Positions 1-12,800 of a stretch of DNA of 55,686 nucleotides are shown here, piece by piece; the first letter of the stretch is position 1, and every line of letters begins with the position of its first letter. The notes below the pieces were generated by a model. It did no database searches, had not been told where the DNA came from, and was given only the letters and a program-made list of their open reading frames with translations. Made by a program: the position numbers and the translations under genes. Origin of the DNA: Polychytrium aggregatum (lineage: Eukaryota; Chytridiomycota; Chytridiomycetes; Polychytriales). The stretch is from positions 1 through 55,686 of the forward strand of contig NW_026516405.1 in NCBI RefSeq assembly GCF_025602895.1, given 5' to 3'.

Positions 1-275
1 GCGCTTGCATCCGAGCCGTCGTCTGTGGGTGGCTCGTGGATGCGTTGGGATCAGAATCACATCTCGCTCACGCTCTGTCCACACATGCTCGTCGGTGTTG
101 ATCCCAACCGCTGTTGATCCCCGGCGCCATGATATGCAGACAGTCGTGAGGCCTTGACCGCCCTTCATCTTGGTAAGCCCAATCCCGCAGTCGACACTCC
201 CACGGCCCTGGCAAGCTCTAACTGGCAAGATCTAACATCCCGTGCTGCTCGATTGCATCCTAAGCCCATGAACAG

Positions 276-1502
276 TGGTTCGAGGTCCCTCTCTATGGCA
301 CCAATGCCTACCACTTCCTGATGCGCTTCGTCACGGCCTTTTGCGCACCCGGCTTCATGATGACCATGGGTGTGAGCATCACACTCTTCACCGGCAGCCG
401 CAAGCGGATCGGCTGGTCGGATGCCCGCATCCTTCAGCACTTTGCCATCCGCGGCTTCTTGCTGGCTCTGATCAACTTTTGGATGACGATGAGCTTCGTG
501 GCTCCCTCGGGCAAGCCCCTCCTCTTGACGACCGTGCTCTTTGCCCTCGGCATCGACATGATCCTGGGTGCCATTGTGCTCCTGGCCGAGACCAGACTCA
601 CGAGCTATCTCTATCAACGGATCGAGAACTCGTCCCTGCCCCAGCACGACAAGGATCGCCATCAGTACCGTCTCCGACTGGCCTCGGTGCTGTTCTACCT
701 GATCGCCGCCGTGATCCTGGCCGTTGTCATCACCGCCGTCACCCCGGTATACGATGGCGCCACGCCGCCAAAGGAGAGCGACTTTAGTTTCTGGTATCTG
801 CTGTGGGTCCTGCCGTACACCGACATGATGGGCGATGGTGCTCGGATCGGAAGCGTCTACCCGCCGCTGGCTTGGCTCAGTGTTGTGCTCTGGGGTATCT
901 TTGTCGGCAAGGTCATGACCGAGTTCAAGCTTGGATTCAACGACAACATCAAGTTCCACACGGTCTTGTCGGTGGTGCTCTTGGCCATCTTCTTCCCACT
1001 CCGAGCCCTTGGCGGCTTCGGAAACATCAACCCTGGCCTGGCCCACCAGCCCGGCGAGCTCCCCTGGGTAGCTTTCTTCAATCTGATCAAGTACCCTCCC
1101 GATGTGGCCTATCTGACCTGGAACTTGGGTGCAAACCACCTGTTCTTGGTGCTGTTCCTGCTCGCCACCAGTACCGAGGCTGCGGCCAACGCCCCTGGAC
1201 CCTGGTCTCTCCGTGGCCTTGTCAGTCGGGTCGTTCCTTTGGACGCCTGGGAAACGATCAAGTCGCCCAACAATCCTGTGATGAGCTATGGCGTCTCGAG
1301 CTTCTTCTTCTACATCGGGCACTTCCAAGTGTTCTTCTTTGCCGCCTGGTGGATGAAGATATTCGGCATCGAGCCCTTTGCCCCGGGCCTGGAGTACTGG
1401 GTCGCTTGGGTCGCGGGCATGTGGCTCATGTTCCTCGGCTGCCGATGGTACGGCCAATTCAAGGCCAGCCAGCCCGCAGATTCGATCTTCCGCTTCTTCT
1501 AG
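276..1502 (+). CDS. 3' part of a multi-pass membrane acyltransferase-like protein (DUF1624/HGSNAT-like)
   Basis: A long open exon, preceded by an in-frame stop and an acceptor (AACAG at about 271-275), encodes roughly 400 residues ending at TAG 1500-1502. It starts mid-protein, so one or more 5' exons lie at or beyond the left edge; the internal ATG at 321 is not a convincing start. The product is strongly hydrophobic with about eight to ten membrane segments. The stretch around RFVTAFCAPGFMMTMGVSI resembles the early part of heparan-alpha-glucosaminide N-acetyltransferase/DUF1624 proteins, in which an Arg is followed by a small-residue hydrophobic helix. Those proteins move acyl groups across membranes; substrate and compartment cannot be read here. 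The final residues are polar with no obvious retention signal. Family assignment is moderate and rests on pattern only; the protein could be another polytopic acyltransferase-like family. Confidence 0.6.
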   Translation, partial: WFEVPLYGTNAYHFLMRFVTAFCAPGFMMTMGVSITLFTGSRKRIGWSDARILQHFAIRGFLLALINFWMTMSFVAPSGKPLLLTTVLFALGIDMILGAIVLLAETRLTSYLYQRIENSSLPQHDKDRHQYRLRLASVLFYLIAAVILAVVITAVTPVYDGATPPKESDFSFWYLLWVLPYTDMMGDGARIGSVYPPLAWLSVVLWGIFVGKVMTEFKLGFNDNIKFHTVLSVVLLAIFFPLRALGGFGNINPGLAHQPGELPWVAFFNLIKYPPDVAYLTWNLGANHLFLVLFLLATSTEAAANAPGPWSLRGLVSRVVPLDAWETIKSPNNPVMSYGVSSFFFYIGHFQVFFFAAWWMKIFGIEPFAPGLEYWVAWVAGMWLMFLGCRWYGQFKASQPADSIFRFF

Positions 1503-1898
1503 CCCTGCCATATCATCGAGCATACCGGAAGCAGTGCCTGGCCTGTGTTTCCGAGGAAGGAAGACCCTGTGGTGTCATTTGACCGTCGCAATACACACCT
1601 TCTCGCTCGCAAACCGGTCTTTCGGAGACGACCTCCACGCAGCACCACAGTGGGCAGAGACAAGAGTGTTGATTGGCGGCGCCCTGAATCGGCTGCGACT
1701 TGCAGTGCAGAACCCCGCACGTCTCCCTGCAAGGAGGGGGAGGAAAATGGCGGGCTTGGCTGGGGCAATCCATGATAAGCCGATTGAAGCGGCCCACGTC
1801 GGCCACAGCCGATACTTTGCCTGCCTCAAGCCCAAACGGCGTTCCCATCGTCATCCCGTCAAGCCGCATCGTAACCATCACCCACGGACGGACTCAGA
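1503..1898. other. Intergenic interval
   Basis: About 400 bases between the stop of the membrane-protein gene and the ATG of the next plus-strand gene. Short overlapping ORFs on both strands show no recognisable protein pattern. It presumably holds the 3' end of the first gene and the promoter of the next; no clear TATA box or poly(A) signal was identified. Confidence 0.5.
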
Positions 1899-2757
1899 AT
1901 GAGACTCACCACCTCAACCGTTCTCGTTTGTCTTTTGTTGGTTCTGGCCGGTGAGTGATGTGGCTGTCCAGCCAGCTCCGCCCCACAAACCCATTCCAAC
2001 ACCGACTCGATGAAACAGCTTACCCGTCCGGCTCGCGTGCAATTCCTCGCAGGCCCGCTCGCCGTCAGCGCCATCGTCCTGGTCGACAGCCGATGGATGG
2101 CAACGCAGCTTAACTCGGCGCAGTGGACGCTCCCGGCCGGCGCCAACTTCACCCAAGGCTTCATTGTCCAGCAATCAGGAACAGCACGCGTGAGTTACAT
2201 GCGTCGAGGCTGGATGCTTGATATTCCGCGCCCAACCAGGCAAACATGGGCCACCTCGCGAGCGACTCGAGCGACTCGAGAACAGAGGAAACGGGGAGCC
2301 TCGGCTCTACTGTGCGATTTCCGCTCGAGCTGGAAGTGGCTCTGCTGACTGCCTTGACTCTAACCCCCGTGTGTCTCGCGCGCCCATCCAACTTGCAATT
2401 TTGGCCGCCGTGGCTCGGTATATCCAGTTCCTGAACATGCGGGTTGGTGTCTGGAGCCCCAGCACCTTCTCCATCGACATTAGCTTCTACACAGCAGCAG
2501 TCCCTCCGACACTGCTCTCAACGTGCTCGTATTCGAACCTGCAGTTTGGCAGCAGCAGCACTGCGGCAACAACCATTCCTCTGTGCCCCGGCTTGACTCT
2601 GACCGCCGGCCAAAGCATCACCCTTGTCCTCAGCAACCCGTCCAGCAACCTCAACTTCTGGGCTGTGCCATCGGTCCGCAGTCCCAGCTTTGTACCCGGG
2701 GTCGTTCCGGGTCCCAATGGCGGCACCACGAACATGATTTTCTGGATCGTGCAGTGA
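1899..2757 (+). CDS. Small secreted protein of unknown function, three exons
   Basis: Three exons join in phase: 1899-1950, 2053-2189 and 2428-2757, giving about 172 residues. The first intron separates the signal peptide codons (MRLTTSTVLVCLLLVLA) from the rest, and the acceptor CTCGCAG at 2052 restores the frame exactly. The second intron ends at TATATCCAG with a CTCTAAC branch-like site upstream. The mature part is rich in Ser, Thr, Asn and Pro, with only a couple of cysteines and alternating hydrophobic/polar stretches typical of beta-sandwich extracellular domains. No C-terminal hydrophobic tail is present, so release rather than anchoring is expected. I do not recognise a family. Reading through the first donor gives an immediate stop, which supports the intron. 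Confidence 0.65.
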
Positions 2758-3467
2758 GGCCAGCATCAAGCCTCCACAATGCCAATGCGGCACTCACGTT
2801 CTCGCCAGGCTTGATGGAATTGGGCGCAGGATGCTTTTGCAAATCTCGACGCTTTTGTGAATTTCGGTGCTGTTCAAAGCAGACGACCCATACTGACTCA
2901 AACTACGATTTGCACACTGTGCATCCAAGGCTATACACTCTGCTGAATATAGCCACTACACAAAAGTCGCGACAGTACTCGTTTCATTGAATATACGCAG
3001 AGCGGCGGTGTGCTCGGTAACGATAGCGGTGCAGGCAGTGGCAGTAAATGCACCTGTTTGCGCTGTTATTTGGCTGGTGGTGACGACTCGGCGCCGTTTG
3101 GCTGGTGACGACTCGACACCGTTTGGCAGCCGAATTGACTCAACCGCATGGTCCGCACAAGTTTCCGGTGGTGCTCATGTCGTAAAGCATCTGTATTCAG
3201 CTCCAAACATCAACAGCAGCGCTCCTCTGCATCATTCAGACCGCGCTGCTTCTACCAGGCATGCATTGAGACGAAGTGCTTTCTTTCTATCGCCTGTGTC
3301 TCCAAAAACGTCTCGGGATCAGCGCGAATGGCGTCGACTGGAATCGCAGACGGCTCCTTGTGCGAACAGCAAGTACCACGGCCGAGCGACAGGCGACCGA
3401 GCTGCCGCTGCTCGAGACATCAAACCCAGCCACTCCAACGGGTCTTTGTTACAAACGACGCCCGACT
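2758..3467. other. Intergenic interval between convergent genes
   Basis: About 700 bases lie between the stop of the secreted-protein gene and the stop of the minus-strand ropporin-like gene, so both 3' ends should fall here. It contains a short near-duplication (GGTGACGACTCG twice, about 3078-3113). Open frames on the plus strand across 2987-3792 overlap the minus-strand gene and look like shadows. No RNA gene seen. Confidence 0.45.
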
Positions 3468-5041
3468 CTACTCGGTCTCCTCGGCGACAGCTTCAGCAGG
3501 CGCCTCGCTTGCCGGAGCATCCACCGGCTCTTGCTCTTGCTCTTGCCCTTGCTCTTGCTCCGGCTCTGGCTCCGGCTCTGCCGCCGCTGCAGGCTCCTCT
3601 GTTCCACCGACAGCCACGTCTTCGATGTCATTTGTTTCTGAGATCACCTGTGCTGGCGCCGCTGCCTTCTGCGGGGCAGCCGATACTGTTGTGCTTTCGT
3701 ACTTGAGTTCCTTTCGAATGGCATCAATGACCCCAGCGCAGGACATTTCCTTGCCGCTGACAGAATCGAATGCAAGCGCGATCCAGCGTTAGGTTCGGTT
3801 GGGCCGCTCCCGGCAGCAAGAGTGATGCACAGACACGACTGTGTGCTGTCGGATGTACCTCTGCAGCGCCTGGATAGCGCGGAATGTGTCGTCGACGGAG
3901 GTTTGATCAATGTCAGGATCCTTGTCGGCAAGGAACTGGAAGCATTCGGTGATGATATTGGCTGCGATCTTTCCGTTGTTGGCAAGCAGTTTGCATATCG
4001 ACTCGATGGTGGCCGGGAGGGTCTGTGATGTCACGGTTTTTGTGAGCGCGAAACATCAGCGAAGGGCGGCCCAAGGTCAAGCACAGCACGAGCACAGCAC
4101 AAGCATCACGGCATAGAATTCGGTGTAGCCCTTGGCATGGTTGGGCGTCAGTCGGGGCGGCATCATTCGAGGATCCGATACGAGGGACGATGCGAGGGAC
4201 GATGCGCGCAGACGATGCCAAGGGAGCAGCAATGATAAAATGGAACATACTCCCGATGCTGAGGCGACCAATAGAAACCAAAACTTCAGCCACGGGATGC
4301 GGTCGCCTTGCCAGCCACCGACGCTGATGGAAGCAAAGCGGGATATATCAATCGAGGCTGCGCGACTCAGAGCAGGCACCAGCACAGGCAGCAGCGGGCA
4401 GGCGAGGAATGTGGGCTCGGTCGATGGGTGATGCGCAAGGCCCGTTCAATTGCCCGAGGGTGTGCACCACCAACACACGACAAGACATACGCAATGATCT
4501 CGTTCATCTGCATCTGCACGACCCCGTTGTCGTTGCAGGCGGCCTCGACCTCCTTCTTGCTCACAAGGGCTCGATCGGTGTGGGCAAACTGCAGCGGACA
4601 GTCATTCGAAAAGGGTTATCAACACGCGTCGGTTGCAACTGAGGGAGCGAGAAAATGCACACGCTCGACCCTGGAAGATGCGGGTCTGCATGGCTGTATC
4701 GAATGTGTGCTTGACGGAGGTATGCGCTAATGTGGATGGGCGTCGCTTTGGCCTGTGGTTGCCGATGGCAGGCGCCCGGTCACTCTGGCGACCAGGCAGC
4801 ACGAGGCTCCGTCTCCATCAAGGCAACATACCTTTCCATAAAACGCCTCGAGCTGAAGGTCCGTCAGCTTCTTGCCGCTGCTCTGACTCTTCTGCTTTGC
4901 CAACCGGCCGAAATACTCGGCCGAACTCGCGATGATATCCGCAGGCTGGGTCTTGATGATGTGTTTGGCGTAGTTCTTGAGGATCTCGGGCAGATCAGGC
5001 GGGATCTTGATTTGCTCGGCGCAGTAGAGAGAGTCGTTCAT
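3468..5041 (-). CDS. ROPN1L: Ropporin-1-like (ROPN1L / radial spoke RSP11-type) ciliary protein
   Basis: Minus-strand gene starting at ATG 5041, with exons at about 5041-4832, 4588-4510, 4323-4251, 4130-4100, 4022-3859 and 3756-3468. The N terminus matches ropporin-like proteins closely: CAEQIKIPPDLPEIL followed by KTQPADII and AEYFGRLA, the RIIa docking/dimerisation helices (about residues 8-48) that bind the amphipathic helices of A-kinase anchoring proteins. The exon-3 motif IPWLKFWFLLVASASG corresponds to the family's conserved IKWINFLALGCSMLG. In flagellated eukaryotes these proteins sit in the radial spoke and link PKA-type signalling to motility. The last exon adds an unusual Glu/Pro/Gln-rich tail of about 50 residues. 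The exact 3' boundaries of exons 2 and 4 are unresolved; the exon 5 to 6 junction (intron with CCTAAC branch site, CTGTCAG acceptor) is in phase. Confidence 0.8.
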
Positions 5042-5550
5042 TGCTGTAGCAGAGAAAGGAGGGGTGGCCGGCGGGAGCGCTGAGGTTTGTGGTGCAGTCT
5101 TATGCTTGCTCTCTTGTTCGCAAGACGTTCTGGCTTTGCTGAGAAGGTAAGTAATGTGGCAGTCGCGTCGGCTCTGGACTCGACGCCGTTTCTTGGTAAG
5201 TGCCAGTCGAGTCTGAGAGGAGAGGCCCTGCCGAAGCGGCTATGGAGCCGCACTTGGATTGCCGGGAGCACCAGCCGGCCCGAGCGGGGCCAGTGCATGT
5301 GATGGCAACCTCCGCCCAAAGAGGGAGACAATCCCAGGGCTGCATATCCCTGGCCAGACTCACGGCGAAGGAGGCTTGGCGAGAGTGATCGCAGGAAGCT
5401 CAAATGGCGATGGTCATTTTATTCTGTACCGTCTTGCTCGATGCATACCATTCCACATTGCACCGAGAATGGGACCGGGGTAGAAGAGTACTCAAAAGCG
5501 CCATCTGAGTGAGTATCATGGAAACAAACCAAACGCGCAGAAGCATCTGT
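5042..5550. other. Intergenic interval between tandem minus-strand genes
   Basis: About 500 bases hold the promoter of the ropporin-like gene and the 3' end of the GPI-anchored protein gene. No convincing coding exon, repeat or RNA is visible. Confidence 0.45.
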
Positions 5551-6359
5551 TCAGTGAGCCAGAGCCACGATCGAAAGCGCAAGAGCCGCCAACAGCTCTG
5601 CGACAGCGATGGGGCGCCGGCCCGAGTCCGAGGTGGGTGGCTGCGTTGCAATCAAGTTGGTCTTGTTTCCGGACGCATTGCTCTGGGATGCCGAAGGCGG
5701 AGCCGGAGGCTGTTGGGAGGTGGAGGTGGCTACCTGGCGAATCTGGGCCGTGGCAATCAGCTGGTTGACGGGATCCACGGCAAAGATTCTCAGCTCTGTG
5801 AAGTCAGAGAACGAGGCTTGGGAGCCAGGCTGGCTTCGCAGGGTGAAGACTGGAGAGTCAAGGTTTCCGACTTGCTGGATAACCTGGTCGTCCGAGACAG
5901 TGATTGCGACGCTGGAGCCGGGAGAGCCGCCATACCACAGGACTTGTCCTGGAGGCGAGCCATAGAATGTAAAATTGTGGACAACAAACTAGGGGAGAAC
6001 AGGAGAACTGAACAGTCAGTGGTGTATGCCTGTCAAAGACACTGGTATGGGTCCCATATCACTTGCGTTTGAAGCACTATGCATCGTTCTAGTGCATTAT
6101 CCCTCTGGCCTCGGTGTCTCATGATGGACCAATGTGCCGGCCAAAGCGCATGTCCGCTTACCGTGCATCCTGTCAAGACTTGAACGTTGCCATTGATAGT
6201 GATTGGGACGTTGGGGTTCGAGACCCAGGTTGTAGATTGCTGAACGAGCGGGGCATTCTGGATGATATCGGATGGTATTTGGTTGGGGTCGCAAACCGAT
6301 GCAGCGACGCCGGTGAGGGATGCACCGAGGGCCAGGGCCGAGTAGAGAGCGAGCTTCAT
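5551..6359 (-). CDS. GPI-anchored cell-surface protein (predicted), two exons
   Basis: Two minus-strand exons, 6359-6162 and 5988-5551, join in phase 0 (donor GTAAGC, acceptor CCCCTAG) to give 211 residues. The N terminus is a signal peptide (MKLALYSALALGASLTGVAA). The middle contains FTFYGSPPGQVLWYGG and a run of short beta-strand-like segments, reminiscent of the Ser-Thr-rich GPI-anchored wall proteins of fungi, though not enough for a family call. The C terminus has a Gln/Pro/Ser spacer, small residues around NASGNKTN, then a hydrophobic tail ending LALSIVALAH, which is the classical arrangement for GPI attachment. Expected location is the outer plasma membrane or wall. It is transcribed divergently from the NCKAP1 gene about 490 bases away. 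Confidence 0.7.
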
Positions 6360-6844
6360 TTGTAGCAAAGCGATTCTGGTGGGATGAAAGGATTTGATTT
6401 GCGCTCGAGTGAGGGTCGGGACAGGCTGGAGGATGAGTCGGACTATTTATTCGTACAGGAGGGCTGTGCCCCCAGCGACGATCGAAAATCCATGGTAGAA
6501 ATGGCTCCGCCGTGTGTGTACTCAACTTTGTTCATGCTGCTTGCAATGACTCTTTGCAATGACTCTTGCTCCTGCTCTTGTTTTGCTGAGCTTGCAGCAC
6601 TGGACGAGTCGCCGCGAGCGCGGGAAGCTTCAAACCGCCAACGCCAATGCCAGCGAATCAAGCCCAATCGGGTGTGTTTGATTGCGTCCCGTCGGTGGGA
6701 GGAGTTGACGACGCTTCGAAGCAACCCACCAACTTTCCTCGTAGCAGAGTAGCCGTGGCCTCCCTCCTTCTGCAGCAACCCAGCGACAGCAACACAAGCT
6801 CCAGCTCGAGCGGCGCAGGACAGTCGACACAACCGAACGCAGTC
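6360..6844. promoter_or_regulatory. Divergent promoter region between GPI-anchored protein gene and NCKAP1
   Basis: The two start codons are 485 bases apart and point away from each other, so both promoters must share this interval. It includes a near-repeat, TGACTCTTGC/TGACTCTTTGC with CTGCTC units, around 6546-6585. An unusual open frame runs into the NCKAP1 ATG, but nothing in it looks coding. No TATA element is obvious. Confidence 0.4.
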
Positions 6845-9800
6845 ATGGCTGCAAAACAGACATTTGGCTCGCCGCTTACTTCGGGACCCGAGCCTGACCT
6901 CAGGAAATGGGCCGAGCACAGTTTGGTTCTCCAGCAGCGGGGAAACCACATCCTCAACGCGCTCCACAGCGCCAAGCAGATCATTACCGACTTTGCAGCA
7001 AGCGGCGACACCAGCGAGGCATCCAAGGCGGCGACGGCAGGCACGCCCAAAATGCTTCTGTTCAGCGACCCGGCGATCAGCTCCATGGGCAAGCTAGCCA
7101 TCAAAAAATGGGGCGACCAAGTGATGACGGATATGGCCAAGGTACTCACTGCTCCAGGTTCCCACGCCAGAGCATGCACTCCCCTGCCCGTTTTTCTTAC
7201 GGCGCTTTGGTGCGGCATAGAACCCAGCGATGAAACTAATCTGCGCTCTCGAATCGAATCGAATTGAACAGGCCCCGGCATCGAGCCAGCTCCAGGCCTT
7301 GCATCGCGAGGTGATCCAGGAGCTATCGCCTTTCTACGAACTCGTCGCCAGCACCGCTGAGTTTGGCGAGACGGCCCTCACACTGATCAACCAGACCCTG
7401 AATCTCGTGGCGGTACTGTCGATTCTTTTGATTTCTTGGTTTCGCACGCTGACAGTGCGCTTCCTGGGTTTGCGCTGCCTCCCTCTGCCCTGAGTTGCTC
7501 CCGCACACATTCTTATCGCTGCCTCGACGCGCAATCTGCACTTTCAGATCGAAGGAAGTGCAGAAATATCGAACCAGCTACTGGAGCTCGTGCTGGTCTA
7601 TTCATCCGTCATATATATGGTGTGCGGCTTTGGCCCTGAGCGCAAGTCTATTGCAGCGTGCTACGCTCGAGCGTACTCGTGTGCGAACGGAGGCACAGAG
7701 CCAAACTGGCCGAGGTAACCCCACCAATGCATAGCGTATCGGCATGGGGATGCGGTGTTGTGGCTCGTCCAAGTACTCTTCTGCGTCAAGTGCGTATCTC
7801 ACAAGCTATATCTCACGCCGCATCACTAATCGCTGTGACCACAGAGTATACAAGTTTCTGGCCAGTTGCGAAAAGGGCCCGCTGTATCAGATCCAGGAGT
7901 CGCTGTCGCTGGTCTCGTCCAACCTGGCAGCCATGATCAGTCAGATGAAGGGCGAGGTAGAGTCGCGCATTTGCCGAACAGCCGAGGAGTTTCGAAAGTT
8001 TGGCGACCTCAGCATGACGCCGGAGAGCGATGGAATCAAAGCCGCTCCGCCGTCCGAGCAGGTATGTGTCGGTCCGTGGCCATGAGCGAGGGCCGGCCTC
8101 AGATGATCTCGCAACGAAAGGCGCCAAGCGCGGTTGAATGGCTTTGACGCTGTCGGTCGAGGGGAGTATGCCTCTCACTCACCAATTACTTGCCATTCAT
8201 CTCTTACGCACTCAACGCCAACAGCACATCCACGGCCTGACGTTCATGGGCCGCAAATATGCCATCATAGTTGTGGGATGTCTGGCTTGCATGCCCGAGA
8301 TCATCCCGCGGCAGCCGGCCTGTGCCGAGTTGCTCAAATCAGCGCTGAGTTTCGGCGCCTTTGTTCGACTGGTCCGCAACGAGGTAGCGTCGCGGCGTCG
8401 CTGCTTGCAAATGGGAGACATGAATGCGGCATTTGGTGCAGGCGGCCGTGGTGTTGACAGTCAAAGCGATTGTCGGAGTCGTTGTTTCGGCACATCCATG
8501 GCTCTGGACGAAGCGCCTCTGACATTCTGTTTTGTGGCGATATATCCCTGCGATAATTGACGTAGACACTCAACATCGCGGCCGAGTTTGAGCAGTCCGC
8601 CAAGCTCAACTCCAAAGTCGGCAAGCTCAAAGTCAATGTCACCGAGGTCCTCGCGGCCGGGGGTTCTTCGGCATCTGCAGGATACCACGCCTTCCATCGT
8701 GAGAGGCGGGAATATCTCCGAAATCAAATACAGCAGATGATCTATCTGAGCGATGACAAGCAGCTGTTCTGCTCCAAGTTTGAGGTTGGTGGGCGTTGGA
8801 CGCTTCGATGCCGCACGCTGGGCCAGACACGGATTCGCAACACGGAGCTGTTGTCCGCCAGATTATGGAGAGTGCGGCGGTATGTCACAGGATGACTATA
8901 AGACTACCTCGAATGATGGCATGGGATTACTGTAGCACTAATCATCGCTGCGGCCGTTTGTCACGCATCATCGATTCACAATCTGCAGCTCATTTCAGGC
9001 GCCATTGGGTTTGCACGAGATGAGATTTTGTGGTACTTTGACCACTTTGACCGCGAAATAAACGAAAAAAAGAGATCAAAGAAGGAGGGCCGGACGCTCG
9101 ACCTCAATGTCGTCACGTTGATTTCTCTGGTCAAGGAGCTATCCATCAAAGTAGCCAGCTATCGGACAGGTAAACACCGGCGGGCGTGAAGTGGACTGGA
9201 CACCCGCCATGACTAAAGCAGCAAGGCTGATGGATTCAACCACGTTGGGCATCGGCAATCGGATATGTGATGCGCATTCATCTCGCTCCATGGATCGTGC
9301 TTTGCACTGACGACTCCTTTCCTGCCTTCGATTGATGTGTGTGTCTTGCCCGTCCCTATGCCCTTTCATCGGTGGGCCTCTCGACAGCTATCCAGCGGTA
9401 TTTTTCCAACCAAATAGTGCAGTACCACATGCCTCGATCTCTCGCGCTCATCGAAGCGGCGCTCGGCAGCCACGAAATGCCCGAGACGGAGCTTTCGGTG
9501 AAGCTGCTAAGCGCCATACGGAATGCGATCCAACAGTTTGGGCCCGACAGCTTGGTGGAAATGGCCAAAACCGGTCGTTTGAAGGTATGCGATTGGATTC
9601 AGCCGATTCAAGTTGCGTTTCTTCAAACGGCGACTAATGCCTCGTCTTGCAAATCTGGATCATGGTCCTGCAGTCCCTCCGGATAGATTGGCTCCGGTTC
9701 CAGTTGGCGTTGATGCTCCCACAGTCTCTGGCCATTGTGCCAAACTGGACGGACCTGAGCAACGTCCTGTCAAACCTATGCGAGAAAACCAACTGGCTGG

Positions 9801-12800
9801 ACGAATTTGACGCACAAATCGAAAAGCTCGCCAATCTGCGCGAGCTCTACTACTATCGAGCTGCCCTCGGCGAGCACATGCGCGACATTCTCGAGAACTC
9901 CGTCGAGCACATTCGGTTCCTGGGGCACGTTGGCGGACTCACCTCCGATTTCATGAGCAACATTTCTCAGTTCTGGACTGCCGAGGTAGGTGCATCCCGC
10001 ACACATCTGCATACCGCCGGCATAGGACTGACGCATCTCTCGTACACGCGGCATAAATGATTGAAGAACAAGCAAATCGTGAGCGAGCTTGAGGGATACG
10101 CAAACGATATATGCTCTCAAATCGGGCAGAATGGCGCAGCCGCGGTCCATGATATCGGACAGCACTTTGCCGTGCTGTCTGGACAGGTGCGGATGCCAAT
10201 TGTCGGTCATACGATCGAATACAAAGGCGCTGGCTGCGGGGCCCAGAGTCAGTCGCACTTCGCATCTGCTCACAGTTTGTATCTGATACTATTGGACTGC
10301 CACACGCAGGCAAGCCCAAATGGATCTCTTCGTTCGTCCATCTCCAAGTCGAAGAAGAGCCCGACCAAGAAGGGTGCTCTCGAAGAAAAGTATCTAAAGC
10401 CCGGTATGGAGAGCCACATGAAGCTGGACATGGATCCACTTATCCAACGGTAAGGTGATCCTTGATCGGAGACGACCGTATGAATGTTTGAGACGTGGCG
10501 TGGTGCAAGTGTACACAGACAAACCGATGGCCATTCTTTGAGCGTGCGTTTGGGTCACCAACGCTCCATCCGGTTCAAGAATCCACACAGCCAAGCAAGC
10601 TGTTCAAAACGCAACCCTCGCTCTATCAAAGCTTCCAAAAGTGCAGATTCTGAGTGTCGAGTACCTTCCCGTGGAATATTTGATAGAGTACTTTGCCAAC
10701 TACTTCAAAACGTAAGTAGGGCGCGAGCCAGTGCAGCATGATGATTCGAATGGAGCGGGGGCGGGAGCTGGTCCGCGTGCAGCATGGGCTGATATAGTGC
10801 ATACGCTCTGTTCAAGGTATGTGAACACGGACCTCGTCAGGCCACAAGAGTCGGCAGCATCCAGTGTCCCGGCAAGCAACATTGAGGATCTGATCGCAAA
10901 GGAGGTGAAGCGACCCAGTGTGGCACTGGCAGAGCTCAAGGGATATGTGTCAGGAATCGCGACGCTGAATGGGCTCGGTGAGTTGCGCAAGTGTTACCGG
11001 CGGCCTGATTGAAATGAAGGGTATTGTACTGGAAGTGGCAGCTAGATTGGAAGTGGCGATCCGATTGATACTGGCAGTCGCTCAACGGAACTGGTTGTGC
11101 CCTGTCGAGTGCAAGCAATCCAAATGCTCATCGAGCCCTGCCCGACAGTTTCAGCGAACCTGACATCGATCCTCAAGGACGTGCTGGTGGCCCAAACAGA
11201 CAAGCAGCTGTGAGTTCAATACTGCGGCTTTGGCAAGGGCTCCGTAACTCATTGCGTTGGGGGGGGGGCCGTTTTCCATGCTCACGAATCTTCCTTCTCA
11301 GGTGCAATTCGTTTATGGATACCCTGGGTGACTCGACTGGCAAGGACAAGGCCGTGAGGCAGCGACGAGCGACCACTGATCCTCCTCCGCTGGCGGTATC
11401 ATATGTGAGCTGGCACGTATCGCAATACCTTGCCGAGCTAATCTTCGGAAAGGAGAAACGCCGATTCACAGTCGCGGCTCATGAAGGCGATGGTGTAGAC
11501 AAACTGTCGCCTCAATGATGTTCATGCATGCAGATCAAGATGCGACTCGTCCCTAGAAACCCAACTCATCTGTCGCACCTATAATACTGACACGTCCATC
11601 TTCAGGTATACGGAGTTGCTTACATTTCAAGTTCTGAACAACACGGCCATCTATTCAAACTCGAGACGGGCATTCATTAGCCGAACAACGGCCCCGTGGC
11701 AGCTGGAGGAATTCACCGACACCAACGGTACCGATCGTCCTTGTCCATCACGAGCATGAGTGGGCACTGGAGCGATGCGCCGCTGGCAAAGTGGACAGCA
11801 ACGAGCCTGCACAGGCCACACGAGCATGTGCATCCGTCCTCATACTTGTTGCGATTCGTGGACACCTTTGCAGAACTCGAGGCGTTGTGTAGACTCATCG
11901 GTGCACAAGGCATCCAGTTCATGATGGAGCGTCTAAACGGTGCCCTGAATCATCTGTCGTCGTACGTCAAGGTGAGCACCGACTGGATTCCATGCTGGGT
12001 CAAACATTTGCATCGAGGCGTCGTCACTATCGCCGGATCCAGCGCATAGTCGCACTGACCACATGGCCCGTGATGCAGGATGCGATTGCCCAAAACTCGG
12101 ATATGCTCGAGAAGCTTCGCGATTGCTGGAACGACGACCCAAAGATATTCGAAGCGCTGAAGAAAACAAAGGGTGAGATTCCAGAGAAGCCAAGCTGGAC
12201 TCTGAAGGCGACTGAGCCTCGATTGCCCATGCAACAAACAGCACTGCTAACGATCATATGTCGTGCTTGCCCCAGGCGCCAAAGAACATCTCTCCAAATC
12301 GATTCTTCTTGGCATGTTGATGGAGTTTCGAGCCTTGTTGGCGCAAGCATGTTTGTCTGTGAGTCATCGATAGTTCATAGGTCAGGGGGAAGTTGAGAAG
12401 TCCCTGAGCAATGCCGCCGGAGAGAGTACAGTTGGGCGAAGTCGCATAACGACGGCGTTTGAGATGCGATTGCGTTTGTCGGCAGGGCACAGACGATATG
12501 GATACTTGTGCTGATTTGCATCATCCCAGGTGTTTGACGAAAGTCATCCGGACATCGCGCAGCTCGTCACGGCCATCCACAGCTCGTATCCGCCCAACTA
12601 CAACCGAGACTCGCTCTACACGGTGAGCGCCCCCCTTCGCCATCGGCAGTTGCAAGTGGCGGAATGATCAATCGGCCATGCCCAGCATCGAGTCGGTGGG
12701 CTTGGTGGCGTGCTTTTGACTGAAACCTACCATCGCATGCGACTGTCCACACACCGCCGGACAGAACATGGACGCTGCGGCCAACCAGATCGGCTTGCTG

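Noticed and set aside
165..1523. Minus-strand open frame of 452 residues overlapping the acyltransferase-like gene
   Set aside because: It is the complement of a clearly coding plus-strand exon and reads as a charge-biased, Glu/His/Arg-rich shadow without domain features.
6200..6230. GGTTCGAGACCC-like stretch resembling a tRNA T-arm
   Set aside because: It lies within the coding exon of the GPI-anchored protein and no matching acceptor stem or D-arm was found.
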